Positions 20,928-31,142 are shown, numbered from the stretch's first letter. The stretch is DNA of 64,000 bases from Gracilariopsis chorda (GCA_003194525.1 NBIV01000185.1:1-64000), one strand, 5' to 3'. Made by a program: numbers and translations. The notes: a model not told the origin generated them from the sequence alone.

Positions 20928-22679
20928 TCATGAGCACATCGCCGTCCGGTTTGAGGGACACAAAACCAATTGGTCTGCTAATTGCGTTGCGCTTGCGTTA
21001 AACTTCCACACCCTCCCCAAGCATTTTTCCTCCGTGACATGCAAGCCTCTGTCTAACCGATCGACTCTTCGAAATTCACCATCGGGACCTCTCAGTCCGA
21101 CGTGCCCGCTGTCCTCCAACCCGAACTCGTACCCTACTTCCTCAATCTCCCGCACACTGAGCGGCTCGTCGATGACGATAGTGCCGCGCAACTCTGGCCC
21201 AAAGAAGCAAGCATTCACCGGTGCGAATTTCGTTTTTGCGTATGGCTCTAGTAGCACTTTCTTCCAATCCCCCCGGAATTCCCTCTTGATTTCGCTCAAC
21301 CTTGTCACCGTTATGTATCCCGAGATCCAGTCGTTCAGGTCTCGGTCGTGAATTATCTTGATCAGCAAGGACAACAGCATAACGCCAAGTGGTAACGAAC
21401 CTGCCCCGAGCGCCAGCGCTTCGCTTTTGCCGTCAAGGAACCACATGCCGACGGCAACAGCAACGATAGCCACCATGCCGAGCAGCGTGAGCACGATTTC
21501 GGTCGAACCGCGTACCAAACGCACGCGACACTTTCCACTGGACAGTCGAATGGCATGAGACACGTCCACGCAAACATCACCTCCGTCTACTGCAGTTCGT
21601 TTGAGGGCACGCACCGCGGACGTCTGCATCGCGCGCATATTGCCTCGGAAGAGCGCAACGATGACGGCACCCACGTGCCGGTTGGGCGCGGTCGCATGCC
21701 CGAGGTTTAAATGCAGGTCATGCGCTGAAACAAAGTCGTTCTCGGACTCAAATTCTGGCACGCGCTGGCGTCGCAGCCATTGACGCACGAGGTGGCCGCA
21801 CTTGTCGCTCATCCGCACAATATCGTTTTGCGTAATCATACGCGCAATCACCAGCTCCGCAAATAATTCGTACAGACTCCAAGGGCGGCCCTTGGCGAGG
21901 CTAACGCCTTCTAACGGGAATTGTCCGTCGAAAGCGCAGTCGCGCTCGACCTCAAAGCGTATGTTGGATGCAAGCGTAAAGAGACCCAGCGAAATGAATA
22001 CTGCATATGGCATGTTGTCGTCTCCGATCTCCACATGACAATCCGCCACGTTTGCCGTGATGAAGCGTTCGATGACCTCTTGCTCGAGGTCGAACTGCAC
22101 AGCAGACGATCCGACGAGTTCACCGCGGCGAAAAAGGTAGGTGCACTCCCGCGGCAGTTTCACGCTGTCTTGATTGATTTCGACTTGGAAAGAGGTGCTT
22201 GGGAGCTCCCAGAGGTAGCTGATGTAGACACCCTCTTTTAGCTCGAGCCACATTCGACCCGTATCGTCACGAACAGTGTAAACATAGTCGCGGGGCCCTC
22301 TCAAGTCGGCGATGACCTTAATGTCTTCGTACAGCTTATTGCAAGCGTCAACAAGATCGCCACCAATGTCCAGGCTTTCGATAGTGGCGAGCAACGCACG
22401 GTGCGCGATGTCGAATTCATCTCGGTTGGACCCAAAGTTGACCTCTGCACTGCCGAGCCAACCAAAGTACATCTTGAAGTATTCCGCATGTGGTAATGGC
22501 TGCTCTTCATCCTGGAACTTAATCGGACTGTCGTGTATCAGCTTGTACAAATTGTCGCGCACCTGAGCTATGTGCGGATGTCGTCCAACAGGTGGGTACC
22601 AAGTTCGTCGCTCGGAAAAGGTCATTCTGCGAAAGGGTCGGCATTCGCCACCGTAAGTCCTGAACGGCACGACTGACAT
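20928..22679 (-). CDS. Orphan 583-residue protein with two transmembrane helices
   Basis: ATG at 22679, TGA at 20928, no break. The first 380 residues are soluble-looking with mixed helices and strands (for example VYISYLWELPSTSFQVEIN and YAVFISLGLFTLASNIRFEV). Two TM helices are visible at about 393-415 (IVLTLLGMVAIVAVAVGMWF) and 422-443 (LALGAGSLPLGVMLLSLLI), joined by a short loop. A C-terminal soluble part of about 140 residues follows. Both ends are thus predicted on the same side of a membrane. Codon use and length argue for a real gene. I do not recognise a family. It is convergent with paralogue 2, so the 3' ends are 650 bp apart. Confidence 0.75.
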   Translation of the reverse strand: MSVVPFRTYGGECRPFRRMTFSERRTWYPPVGRHPHIAQVRDNLYKLIHDSPIKFQDEEQPLPHAEYFKMYFGWLGSAEVNFGSNRDEFDIAHRALLATIESLDIGGDLVDACNKLYEDIKVIADLRGPRDYVYTVRDDTGRMWLELKEGVYISYLWELPSTSFQVEINQDSVKLPRECTYLFRRGELVGSSAVQFDLEQEVIERFITANVADCHVEIGDDNMPYAVFISLGLFTLASNIRFEVERDCAFDGQFPLEGVSLAKGRPWSLYELFAELVIARMITQNDIVRMSDKCGHLVRQWLRRQRVPEFESENDFVSAHDLHLNLGHATAPNRHVGAVIVALFRGNMRAMQTSAVRALKRTAVDGGDVCVDVSHAIRLSSGKCRVRLVRGSTEIVLTLLGMVAIVAVAVGMWFLDGKSEALALGAGSLPLGVMLLSLLIKIIHDRDLNDWISGYITVTRLSEIKREFRGDWKKVLLEPYAKTKFAPVNACFFGPELRGTIVIDEPLSVREIEEVGYEFGLEDSGHVGLRGPDGEFRRVDRLDRGLHVTEEKCLGRVWKFNASATQLADQLVLCPSNRTAMCS

Positions 22680-22856
22680 AGTCCGCAGTCTGAGTGGCTA
22701 CGCAGTGGTTGTGATAAGCAGCACTATCGTCGGCACGAAGAAAGGCGTTCCCAGGTGACTTGGGCCTTTCTACAGCTAAGGACACATGTGATTGAATCAT
22801 CACGGATCTCGCCCCAGCAACCACGCATTAGCGGTACAGTCCACACGTGTACACCT

Positions 22857-23285
22857 GTATCAATCAAACGGCAACGCGAAACTTGCCGTCATCTTCCTCC
22901 GTATCGCCTCGCGGCATGCACTGGGGAAGTTGTAACCCTTTAACACCAAGGGTTTAGGGGATAAAGATGCAGTTCCCGTCACGTGTGCCGCCTTGATCAA
23001 ACGCGTAGCTGAAACGGAAGTAATATGGTTCGGCGTGTTACCCGAATTGTGGCTCATGCAACTGCAAATCCCAAGGGAATGCCAAACAGACGGCAAGGTG
23101 AACAGCAAACGGCTTGCGCGTGGGTAGAGAAGGGTAAAGAAAAGCAGAGCGCAGAAGATCATGATTGTACAGAAAATAAAGAGAGGAGACTTGTCAGTTG
23201 AGAACAGAGATGTCGAAGACCGCATCGCAGCAACAAGACATCCGAGAGACATAATCCGTAGTAGAAGCAACGGGTTCAGTGCCCG
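22857..23285 (+). pseudogene. Relic of a third copy of the two-pass membrane protein
   Basis: Nucleotide similarity to the second half of the 15838 and 18814 genes is visible in order. It opens with a stretch like AATCAAATGGCGATGCGAAG, then a block matching the middle of the ectodomain. The TM2-to-tail region follows (GGGAATGCCAAACAGAC, GGTGAACAGCAAA, TGGGTAGAG), then the terminal AGACATAATCCG. Large internal deletions and frame changes remove the rest, including TM1. A decayed 3' flank continues to about 23480. Confidence 0.7.
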
Positions 23286-23828
23286 AGCAAACCTCTTGGT
23301 GCAGACATGGAGCCAGCTTGCGTTTCCCTTTCGGTTTTGAAGTTCATGCGCAAACAATTTCGTCATCAAGCCGCTTGCTCTTCCCACCTTTCATAGTGCG
23401 GCTTGCTTACGAACTGGGCGTACGAGAACGGGGCGAGCACTGGGACGCAAGAGCCATCCAACCCCATAGGCAAGAGCTCCCTCTAGTAGCCCGGCGGGCT
23501 ACCGCTGGTAACCGTTTACTGCTGTCGGTATGCTACTTGTTCACAGGGAACAGATTGCACACGTGCGCCGTTGCACTGTATTTTGTAATGCTGTAAGCCA
23601 GAGCCGGTCGCGCGCCTTTCAACAAAAAGGCATGTGACGGTGACACTGTCCACTATGATGCGAAGGCTGATGACTCCATTCCGAGAGCATGGCTTAAGCT
23701 AGTCCGCTAAACCATCGTGAGTCATGTGCGGCGCGCTCCTCCAGCTTCCTCACCACTTGTTCTCGGCGAAAGAATGCGCATCGTTTCTCTGATCCTCCAT
23801 CTTCACGTTTGAGGCATCTCTCCACGTT
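23286..23828. other. Intergenic upstream of TMEM198-like gene
   Basis: Decayed flank of the relic followed by the presumed promoter of the 23829 gene. No further features supported. Confidence 0.4.
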
Positions 23829-24830
23829 ATGGCCATCGTAGATTCGCTCTCCGATTCTGCTGATTCCATCTTGTCTAACTTCAATACCTATGCCGCATCG
23901 CATGAAGACGGCATCATTGCCTTGCTTCTGTTTGTTGGCGTAGTGGTTTCATTTTCCGGTCGCGTGCTACTCACCCCTACTGTCTTTCTCCTCGGCTTCA
24001 TCCCGTCTTCAACCACCATCACCGCCTTAGCACTCGCTTACATTCAAGATAAGAAACCTGCAAATCCACGCATCATTGGTGCACTTGCCATGCTATGCGC
24101 CGTAGCGGTCGGTGTTCTCGTCGGAGTTATCATGCTCCGCCTCTTGTTTCGAATAGCAACGTTCCTGCTATGCGCAGGGTTTGGAGCTGTCATCGTTCTC
24201 ATCGTCCATCTCTTCCTGCTGGAACCTTCGGTAGGACCGAATGCTCTAATCATACTTTACTCCATAGTCATTCTCGCCGCTCTTCTCGCAGGACTCTTTT
24301 CCGTCAGCTATCCGGACACCGCCATCATCCTCGGCACTTCCTTCGACGGCGCAGCGTTGGCCGTCTTCTCACTCGCTCGCTTTCTCGGTCACCGCCCAAA
24401 GCTACTCATCCAAGTACCGCAAGGCGCGCAGATACCCGCTTTATGGGCAATCGGCTACGCGTCAGCTACGTTGCTCCTCGGAATCTTTGGCGCCATGACG
24501 CAACGTCAAGTAGCCGTTGCAGACGCCATAATCGCCGCTGCCGCCGAAAAGCGCGATTCAACACGAGAGCACAACGAAAGCGAGCTTCCAGAATCGCTTC
24601 CCACAACAGAGCAACAACACCTGATACCTTTCCATGCCGAACCACCACACACACCTCCGTACGAGAGAGAACCTATACACAGCCCGATTGGGAACAGCAC
24701 GTACGGCGCGGTGGATCAGGATGACTCGCAATATTCTGTGGTTCACAACATCGGCGCAGAGCCACTTCCCGTGAGTCTGGACATTATCAAGAACGCCAAA
24801 GACGCAAAAGGCGCACAGCTTCCTCTCTAA
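23829..24830 (+). CDS. TMEM198/TM7SF3-like (DUF4203-type) seven-pass membrane protein
   Basis: 333 residues, ATG at 23829. Seven hydrophobic helices at about 28-45, 47-70, 82-105, 108-131, 138-158, 163-186 and 205-222. The order, spacing and small-residue-rich helices match the TMEM198/TM7SF3-type membrane domain: a first pair around GRVLLTPTVFLLGF, a Gly-rich third helix VGVLVGVIMLRLLF, and a SYPDTAIILGTSFDGA segment before the sixth helix. A soluble, acidic, Pro/Glu-rich C-terminal tail (230-333) follows with several Ser/Thr-Pro sites, probably cytosolic. In animals TMEM198 is linked to Wnt signalling, but in algae or fungi the role is unknown. Intact, ends in TAA. Confidence 0.8.
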   Translation: MAIVDSLSDSADSILSNFNTYAASHEDGIIALLLFVGVVVSFSGRVLLTPTVFLLGFIPSSTTITALALAYIQDKKPANPRIIGALAMLCAVAVGVLVGVIMLRLLFRIATFLLCAGFGAVIVLIVHLFLLEPSVGPNALIILYSIVILAALLAGLFSVSYPDTAIILGTSFDGAALAVFSLARFLGHRPKLLIQVPQGAQIPALWAIGYASATLLLGIFGAMTQRQVAVADAIIAAAAEKRDSTREHNESELPESLPTTEQQHLIPFHAEPPHTPPYEREPIHSPIGNSTYGAVDQDDSQYSVVHNIGAEPLPVSLDIIKNAKDAKGAQLPL

Positions 24831-24969
24831 AGATATCAACAAAAAGAACGTCGCTTTACTCGCTTCTAACTCGTCTATTACCTCTGCTAACAACAAGCCG
24901 TCTCCTGTTCAACTGCGTCACGCACAGTAAAAGCACCCTTCATTTTCGCATTCTCAATTGAGCCAAATG

Positions 24970-25605
24970 TCACCACTTTCTTCGTCGTCGTTTCTTCATG
25001 GCGGCGGGATCGACGATGCGTCGATTTGCCATGCGGTCGCTTTGTAGCTTTTGATACCTGCTTTTTGTGTAGTGCATGGTTTCTTTGCTCGCCAGAACTT
25101 GGTCAATTATACGTGCGCGACGTTCCCTCTTGAGCAGTCGACCAGAGAAGAACTCATGGGCTCCGGACAACACGGTTCCCACCTGCACATGAGTCGGCAG
25201 CTGCCCCTTCTTACGGCCCGTTCCCGAAGATTTGTAAAACCGCTTCGGATCTAAATGCTGTCGGTTCTCTATAATGCGCAGGTCGCGCTGCAGCTCTGGG
25301 GTAAGGTTAGCGGCGGGCATCTCGTGCCAGTGGTCATCTTCTATGAACGTTGTTTGCACTGATGGTGGTGGCTTTGCTTCTTTCAGATCATGTTCTATCT
25401 CCGCCCAGTTCGCGGGCGGTACTTGCTGCGGTGTTTTGCGGGAGCGTCGTTCTGTGGATCGGTTGAGAAAGTGGAGTTCTTGTCCGACCAATTTCTGTTG
25501 CCTGTCCAGTTGTGATTCTTGATACAGAAGCTTTGTTGTCGGGAGCTTAAGCCCGTTCAGATTGACGAGCGGGCTAGATTCATTGTTCATTGCCGTGTAG
25601 GCCAT
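24970..25605 (-). CDS. FCF2: Fcf2-type pre-rRNA processing factor (DNTTIP2 homologue)
   Basis: 211 residues, ATG at 25605. The core of the Fcf2 domain is plain at residues 88-190: W93 in DHWHEMPAANLTPELQRDL, the signature LDPKRFYKS (118-126), QVGTVLSGAHEFFSGRL and TKSRYQKLQ. Basic C-terminus (KKRRRRKW) is a likely nuclear or nucleolar signal. Known: Fcf2 works in the small-subunit processome at the early pre-rRNA cleavage sites and is essential in yeast. Length is typical for the short fungal/algal form and lacks the long N-terminus of animal DNTTIP2. Convergent with the TMEM198-like gene (140 bp between stops). Confidence 0.92.
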   Translation of the reverse strand: MAYTAMNNESSPLVNLNGLKLPTTKLLYQESQLDRQQKLVGQELHFLNRSTERRSRKTPQQVPPANWAEIEHDLKEAKPPPSVQTTFIEDDHWHEMPAANLTPELQRDLRIIENRQHLDPKRFYKSSGTGRKKGQLPTHVQVGTVLSGAHEFFSGRLLKRERRARIIDQVLASKETMHYTKSRYQKLQSDRMANRRIVDPAAMKKRRRRKW

Positions 25606-26562
25606 GATTCAAAGTCCGTGATGAGGTCTAGCGACGGAGGTTTGCTCCGCGCCGTTCCGTGCTAACCCTTTACCCTTGTAAACACTCGTTCAGAAGGTGC
25701 CTGGAGAGACGCCAGCGCCATGATGGCCTCAGACTCGAAAACATCGAAAAGTGCACAAAAGAGATAAATCTTTCGTCCATGTCCGCCGGCGGGTGGTGGC
25801 GCTACAGTACGAAGAGGTATGGCACAAATTCGCCATTGCTCTACCCTTCATACCTGCTTGAACATGTCACACAAGCCCGTTACCGTCTACCAAGGATACA
25901 CCGCTACATAGCAGTGATGGCAATCAGGGTGGATTGCTAACCCTGTGAAGTTCAGTCTTAGCGGTCAGAAGGGCTTAACTAGGAACACATTCAAGACATT
26001 AAAAAATGTAAAATTTTGCACAGCTTTTGGTATCTCCCGCACCGATGGTAGACAAAGGGCTTAACTTGAGACAAAGACAAAGCTTTGACTTCTTATCGTC
26101 TCTTGAAACTTGTGTTCTGTTCTGGGATAGTGGCACTGAATCTTGTTAGTATAAACCGCAATAGTGCTAACCCTGCAACCCTTGTCTAAGATACATGTAC
26201 AGTATGATTGTGTGTTTTGCCCAACCTCGGGCACTTCAGATCATGAGAAAACCGCAGTGTCTTCGTCGTGGAGAGCACCCGAGAACGCACATAACCGGAT
26301 GCAAGTTTGCCGGCCCAAAAACACACTGATACAGTGCAGTATAGTACGAAGCTGACGACGTGATAGTGACAAGGTTTCTCACTTACAAACGCACATACAA
26401 GGGTACAGCCCATTTCTTCCCGTTCTGATTCCGACGTCCGTGTAAAGACGGACGCCTTCCTCTTAATTAAGCATACAAAAGTAGCTAACACATTAGAAAC
26501 ACGCACATTTCCGAAAAAACCGGTTTCATTCCGAGTATCCAGGTATACATACATTACATACA
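25606..26562. other. Intergenic, promoter of Fcf2 gene and unassigned sequence
   Basis: Holds AACCCTT-type motifs at 25661-25680 (just upstream of Fcf2) and 26167-26184. Open frames here are short and featureless. Confidence 0.45.
25661..25680 (+). promoter_or_regulatory. Candidate AACCCTT-type motif upstream of Fcf2
   Basis: GCTAACCCTTTACCCTTGTA ends about 75 bp upstream of the Fcf2 ATG (minus strand). Same type as 10445 and 15440. Confidence 0.3.
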
Positions 26563-27972
26563 CTATCTTCGCGCTGGCAAGACGGTTCTCAATGAAGAAG
26601 GCTCCCTTCTCTTCTTATTCTTCTCGAGCATTTCTAGAATGTTCCCCACCTGCAGTATGGCATCAAGCCGCTGCTTATGCGCTTTGCAAAGCGCCATTTT
26701 TTGTTCCTCCAGTCCACTCGTGCATGCAGGCGAAACCTTCATAACCACATAGCTCACATTCGTCATGGGGAACCACTCCAGTTCATTTCTCTGAGCGCAT
26801 TTGGCATCGAAATCCGTTCTCCTCAGCAACAGCGGCACGTTCTGCGCAGACGAGCGCGTCTGAACGTACAGCTTGGCGTCCACATTCTTCTCCAAGAAAA
26901 AGTAATAACCGTACCTCAGGTAATTAGCGCGGCTAGTGTGCTCTGTAACATTGGTTCCCTTCGATTTGGAGTCGTCACCCGCCGGCATATGTGAGTTCGC
27001 TAATCTAAACTTCATATCCACCGGAAGAACGTGATCCGGAGCCGAGTACTTTCGCAGCCCCCGTTTGCCAATTGCCGCAACCGCTTGAAACGCACGTGCA
27101 ACCAATTCGGCATACGGAAGTGCCACGGCGCCCTTTTCAACAAAGTCGCCAAGCTGCGTGATTCCAAACACGGCTTCAATCTGTTCATCGCTCACCTTGT
27201 CAATATCCAGCACTTCGAATCGCACAGAAATGTCATCATCATCAATTTCTCGTCGCCGACACGAACGGCGGAACTGTTTGTACACGGCCTTAGAGGCAGG
27301 GATGGGAACAAACGTATTGGGCTTCGTTCCAGTGGTGCGACCATCTCCCTCCGTGTCATAGTGAATGAACGGAACGTCCTTTTGGTATGTGGATAATGCC
27401 GGGTTAAGTCTCGAGTCTATTGAAGCCACTCTGCGAATCTTCGGTTGCGACTGGTCCGGAGCCACTTGGTCTGACACGACAAAGCCGTTTTGCATGTTGA
27501 CCTTGAGAGAATTGGCTGAACTTATCTTCTGCGCCCATTCGCATTTCGCGCTATCAGAGCCGCTCGTAAGACTGTACAACACCAGCTCATTTTTGTTGCA
27601 CGCGAACAAGTCCTGCGGACTGATGTTCATTCCGACGAAGGAGATTTCAAATTCGTCGCCCTTCTTGACGAGGTTGTCGACGTCGGGGGTGATTCTAATA
27701 TATTGCGTTGCTGTTCTGGACGTGGATTCAGGTTTGTGGCTTTCGTCCGGGGCGTAGAAAACGCGGTCTCGCACCATTGCCGGGGCAGCTTCCACGGACA
27801 CTCGACGCCATCTTCGAAAGCAAGTGCGGCGCGAAAAGCGATTACCCTTGCGTAAACCGTTGTTCGCGGAGCCTTTCAAATCGTTGGGGTGAACGAGAAT
27901 GGAGATTGAGTTGGGCTTTGGGGCGGACGAAGACATGGTGATGGAACTGAAGCGTATCGAACCGAAAGCCAT
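26563..27972 (-). CDS. Orphan 469-residue soluble basic protein
   Basis: ATG at 27972 (an alternative ATG at 27936 would give 457 residues). No signal peptide or membrane helix. The N-terminus is basic (GNRFSRRTCFRRWRR). The middle has beta-rich segments (QYIRITPDVDNLVKKGDEFE; DISVRFEVLDIDKVSDEQI). A later segment has strongly patterned strands (YGYYFFLEKNVDAKLYVQT, VSYVVMKVSP). The C-terminus is a charged helix (QVGNILEMLEKNKKRRE). Consistent codon use and length support a real gene. No family recognised. Ends in TAG. Confidence 0.7.
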   Translation of the reverse strand: MAFGSIRFSSITMSSSAPKPNSISILVHPNDLKGSANNGLRKGNRFSRRTCFRRWRRVSVEAAPAMVRDRVFYAPDESHKPESTSRTATQYIRITPDVDNLVKKGDEFEISFVGMNISPQDLFACNKNELVLYSLTSGSDSAKCEWAQKISSANSLKVNMQNGFVVSDQVAPDQSQPKIRRVASIDSRLNPALSTYQKDVPFIHYDTEGDGRTTGTKPNTFVPIPASKAVYKQFRRSCRRREIDDDDISVRFEVLDIDKVSDEQIEAVFGITQLGDFVEKGAVALPYAELVARAFQAVAAIGKRGLRKYSAPDHVLPVDMKFRLANSHMPAGDDSKSKGTNVTEHTSRANYLRYGYYFFLEKNVDAKLYVQTRSSAQNVPLLLRRTDFDAKCAQRNELEWFPMTNVSYVVMKVSPACTSGLEEQKMALCKAHKQRLDAILQVGNILEMLEKNKKRREPSSLRTVLPARR

Positions 27973-29051
27973 GTGCGCGCGAAGCGTTAAATAAAGGGCG
28001 AAGAGTCGGCGGCAGTCGAAACAAGTAGAAATTTGTGCAGTTGTGGCAACAAGCGAAGACCTGAAAGTCTCACGGTATTCGTAGGGTGGAAGGTAGATAG
28101 TTGTGTACTACACAATGTGTAGCTTCGGCAGCGAGACTGGCGTTAGAAGTACGGCGGCGGCACGTGGAGTTTGGGAATACGTGTGGAAAGATGAGTCAGG
28201 CGCAGGAGAAATGAACCATCAAAGACGAGCGAGGCACGAAAGACGGTCTAGAGCGGACGAACACATGCCCTGGTAGCTCGATGAGGCAGACTTGGCGGAA
28301 TGTGTTGGCCGACATGGAGATAAGGGTTAAATTCTAGCTACAGTAGTTGACCAAGTGTAGCTAATGGGTGGCAGGTGGTGCAAATTGGTTGGTTGCCACG
28401 GAGGATATAATGATACTGTTGTTTGGTGCCACCTGGGAGTGACCAATGTGCCCTCGCAGCGCGCGAGGCGGCAGCCGTGACGGCGCGCTGTGCCACCATT
28501 GCCCTGAGTGTATCAAAAACAAACTCCTCCGTGCGTACTTCCACGACACGGCGCGCCGGCTCCTCGAACAAAGTTGTGACTCATCTTCTGCGGCAGCAAC
28601 CCTGTGGTAGCCTTATACAGTACAGGCTATCGAGGATACCATCAATGCTCTGCACGGAGAATCACCACCTCGGCTGTCAGTTGCGGATCATGCACACTCA
28701 CGGCGCATGCATCTTACAGTGGGCCGCCAGAGCCAATGAGTGCATGCCGATCACTCCACAAATGCCGCATTCCGCTTTCCGCTCAGCTCGCATCGTTTGC
28801 CAAACCCACTCCATTGCTCCCTATGTAGATAGATATCTCCTCTGGGTGAGGCCACGAAAACAAGCACCACCTTTCAAATTAAAACAAAGCCCGCTCGCCA
28901 CGGTAGCTTCAGTGGACTGATTGGAACCACAATATGTACACAATGCAAATTCAAATAAAATAGAAGCATCGTTCTTTTGTTTCTTAAATATTAAAACAAG
29001 AATGCCCTTCTGAATACCGAAACCTGTTCAGCTTTCCACCAATGCGAGCAT
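27973..29051. other. Intergenic between orphan gene and tandem array
   Basis: Contains an inverted AACCCTT-type motif (TAAGGGTTAAA at 28320-28330, about 350 bp upstream of the minus-strand ATG at 27972) and a GC-rich patch around 28440-28560 with overlapping short open frames of no recognisable kind. Confidence 0.4.
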
Positions 29052-29079
29052 AAATACCGTGTCGGAATCGATTGCAGCC

Positions 29080-29157
29080 GGGCGGGGGTTGGTGCATCAG
29101 CCCCCGCCCAGTGGGAAGCTCAGCGAGGATGGGTGCGGGAGTTGGGGGTTCGATTCC
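29080..29157 (+). ncRNA. Hairpin plus tRNA-like A-box/B-box segment (copy 1)
   Basis: A 12-bp stem with a 6-nt loop (GGGCGGGGGTTG / CAGCCCCCGCCC, 29080-29109; one G-U pair) is followed by AAGCTCAGCGAGG, which fits the pol III A box at 12 of 13 positions. GGTTCGATTCC at 29147-29157 follows, a perfect B box. The A-to-B spacing is shorter than in a normal tRNA, so no complete cloverleaf forms in this order. Likely a tRNA-derived (SINE-like) or otherwise pol III-related sequence; expression unknown. Confidence 0.45.
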
Positions 29158-29218
29158 CAGGGAGTCGAAAGCCGTAAACTGCACTCATCACTCGCTTGGA
29201 ATTGGAAATTGGAAGTAG

Positions 29219-29440
29219 GGTTGGGGAGTAGCGACCCCGGTCCTTGGATACGGGGCACTGATCCCCCCGGTCCTAAAAGAAGATGACGAGAAGATGAAGA
29301 GGGTTGGGGAGTGGTGACCCCAGTCCTAGGATACGGGGCATTGATACCCTCGGTCCTGAACGGAAGATGGGGCTTGGGGGTTGGTGCCCCCAGTCCTTGG
29401 AGTACCGAGGGAGTGGCGCCCCTCGGATCCTAAATTTTGT
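29219..29440 (+). repeat. Degenerate minisatellite after the tRNA-like segment (copy 1)
   Basis: Three degenerate units each containing GTTGGGGAGT-like starts, a CCCC-GTCCT word, and a GGATACGGGG or GTACCGAGGG word, roughly 65-85 bp each. Present again in units 2-4 at about 38014, 46813 and 61217. Confidence 0.6.
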
Positions 29441-29989
29441 TTTTTGTAAAAATCATTTCATTCTTTATGCGGAAAATGCTCATGTCATTTCTACATTGAA
29501 GATGCTGGAAAGATTGCAGCCATTGCCACCTCCACGTTGAAGATTCTCTCACAGTCGATACCAAGAGTAGTAAAAACACCAAGCTTTATACATTGATAAA
29601 AAACCTTTCCGTCACTTTATTTGTAATGTAGTGTATAACAGCCGTAACGCGCTAAGACGCTGCTTAACGTCCATGTCAATCACGTTACTGAACCTGCACA
29701 AAACATTAATGCCTCATCCACTCTCCATACCGAACGCGTCCTGTATGTGAAAGTGGTACCGAAAGTGGTCCATTCTCAATAGTAGATGGGGAATGAAACC
29801 AAGCCCTTCTTTATCATTTCTTTCTCAAAACGATATACAAAGATATAAAAATGTATTGCTTTTAATTGCAAACCCAATATTTTATTAGCTAGTGAGCAGT
29901 CATCCTCTCGTCGTTCCTGTAATACCTTGAAATTTACCGCCGTACCACCAGTAATCCATGCATTATGACTTGAAAGCCAACAGTTCCAT

Positions 29990-30003
29990 TGTTAGTCTGA
30001 ACT
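29990..30003 (+). promoter_or_regulatory. Conserved upstream block of the decayed paralogue
   Basis: TGTTAGTCTGAACT lies 196 bp before the paralogue's ATG (30186). The intact gene has the same 14 bp 197 bp before its ATG. A second shared block, TACAGAGTACTTCGGTT (from 30134), lies 52 bp before the ATG. Confidence 0.5.
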
Positions 30004-30185
30004 AATTCGCAGGCGATGCAATTCAAGCACCACATACAACAAGTCACCATCTTCATCTTCAGCTGAACAACACATGACCCGCGTCACTTGTACACATGCA
30101 TTTGAGCCCATTACATCCGACCAGTTTTACCACTACAGAGTACTTCGGTTTGCGACGTTGCGCATTTGTGTTTGACAAGGCCACA

Positions 30186-31142
30186 ATGAAGGGAATCACG
30201 AACACCAATCAGATCACTGACAAGGAAGCAGCGAACATTGTTTCTGTGGCCGAACAAAATATAGAAGAGCAAACGTCCCGACTCCTGAGAATCTGTTTCT
30301 TTCGCAGATGATATCTGGTCTCCCGCCAAACGATAATATGCCATTCAAGGTGGACTTTGATTTGGTGGTAGAGATTTAGGAGCTCGAGCGCCAACAATCA
30401 ATTGCGGCGGTTTCGGATTCTGGAGAAAAACTCTCAGCAGGACTTGATACCAAAGAAGTTGCCGAAAGGATCACAGATCAAAAACCTCATCATAAGAATG
30501 ATATGGCCTCATACTCTGCGAAGAAGCGGTCCACCTTCAGGAACCCAAATATTCAACTACAAACTTCAGAAAAGAGCATTCAAGAGCGTGTCTGACGCCA
30601 GAACTGTAGCACTCGCTACGGGAACTATTGAAAGAGGATCACGAGCAATCTTGCAAATCTCCTACATAAATGACCTGGGAAACGGTAGTACTGGAATCTG
30701 AACCCCCGTGGCGATCGAGAGCGCAAGTCAAATCAACGAACGCTCTCTAAGGGCTTCTGCATCCAAACCAAAGAACGGAGCGGTAAGGAAAAACACCTCA
30801 GGCAAGAGGGCTAGAATTTCCCCAAGACAGCCGGCCGCAGTATCCAAAACCCAAACTTGTGAACAGAAACCACAAAGGAGGGCAAAACCCCCGCAGCGGT
30901 ACAACAATAACGTGAATCTCGAATACACGCTTGGGGCCAGACACAACAGACCCACATACAGAAATGTGGTCGAGCAGGTTCCGTCAAGATCTCAGCTTGA
31001 CCTTCTGTTCAACGACAAAGCGTGTAAACAAGCGATGAATTCTCTGAATACCACATCGCTAATAACTGATCAGGTTGCACTTGTGCCGTCTTCTATTGTG
31101 CAGGCTTATCTCTGCATTGTCCGGAGGCCAACGCGTCCCTGA
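30186..31142 (+). pseudogene. Decayed paralogue of the 786-residue array gene (unit 1)
   Basis: The start MKGITNTNQITDKEAANIVS aligns with the intact gene's MDASAG...ESEAANLVS. After a frameshift near 30270, a segment ending ELERQQSI matches the same segment of the intact gene, with CAG changed to TAG at 30377. More frameshifts follow. From about 30708 the frame again matches, with the block NVVEQVPSRSQLDLLFND (intact: NVVEQVPSRGQIALLLND). Resemblance fades after 31142. The upstream region is also homologous to the intact gene's promoter, so gene plus promoter were duplicated before the 8.8-kb unit was amplified. Confidence 0.75.

Noticed and set aside
29060-30177. The 1.1-kb segment as an LTR of a giant retroelement
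   Set aside because: It begins TG and ends CA and flanks each unit, but there is no primer site, no target duplication, no pol, and it contains the paralogue's promoter up to its ATG; tandem duplication explains it better.
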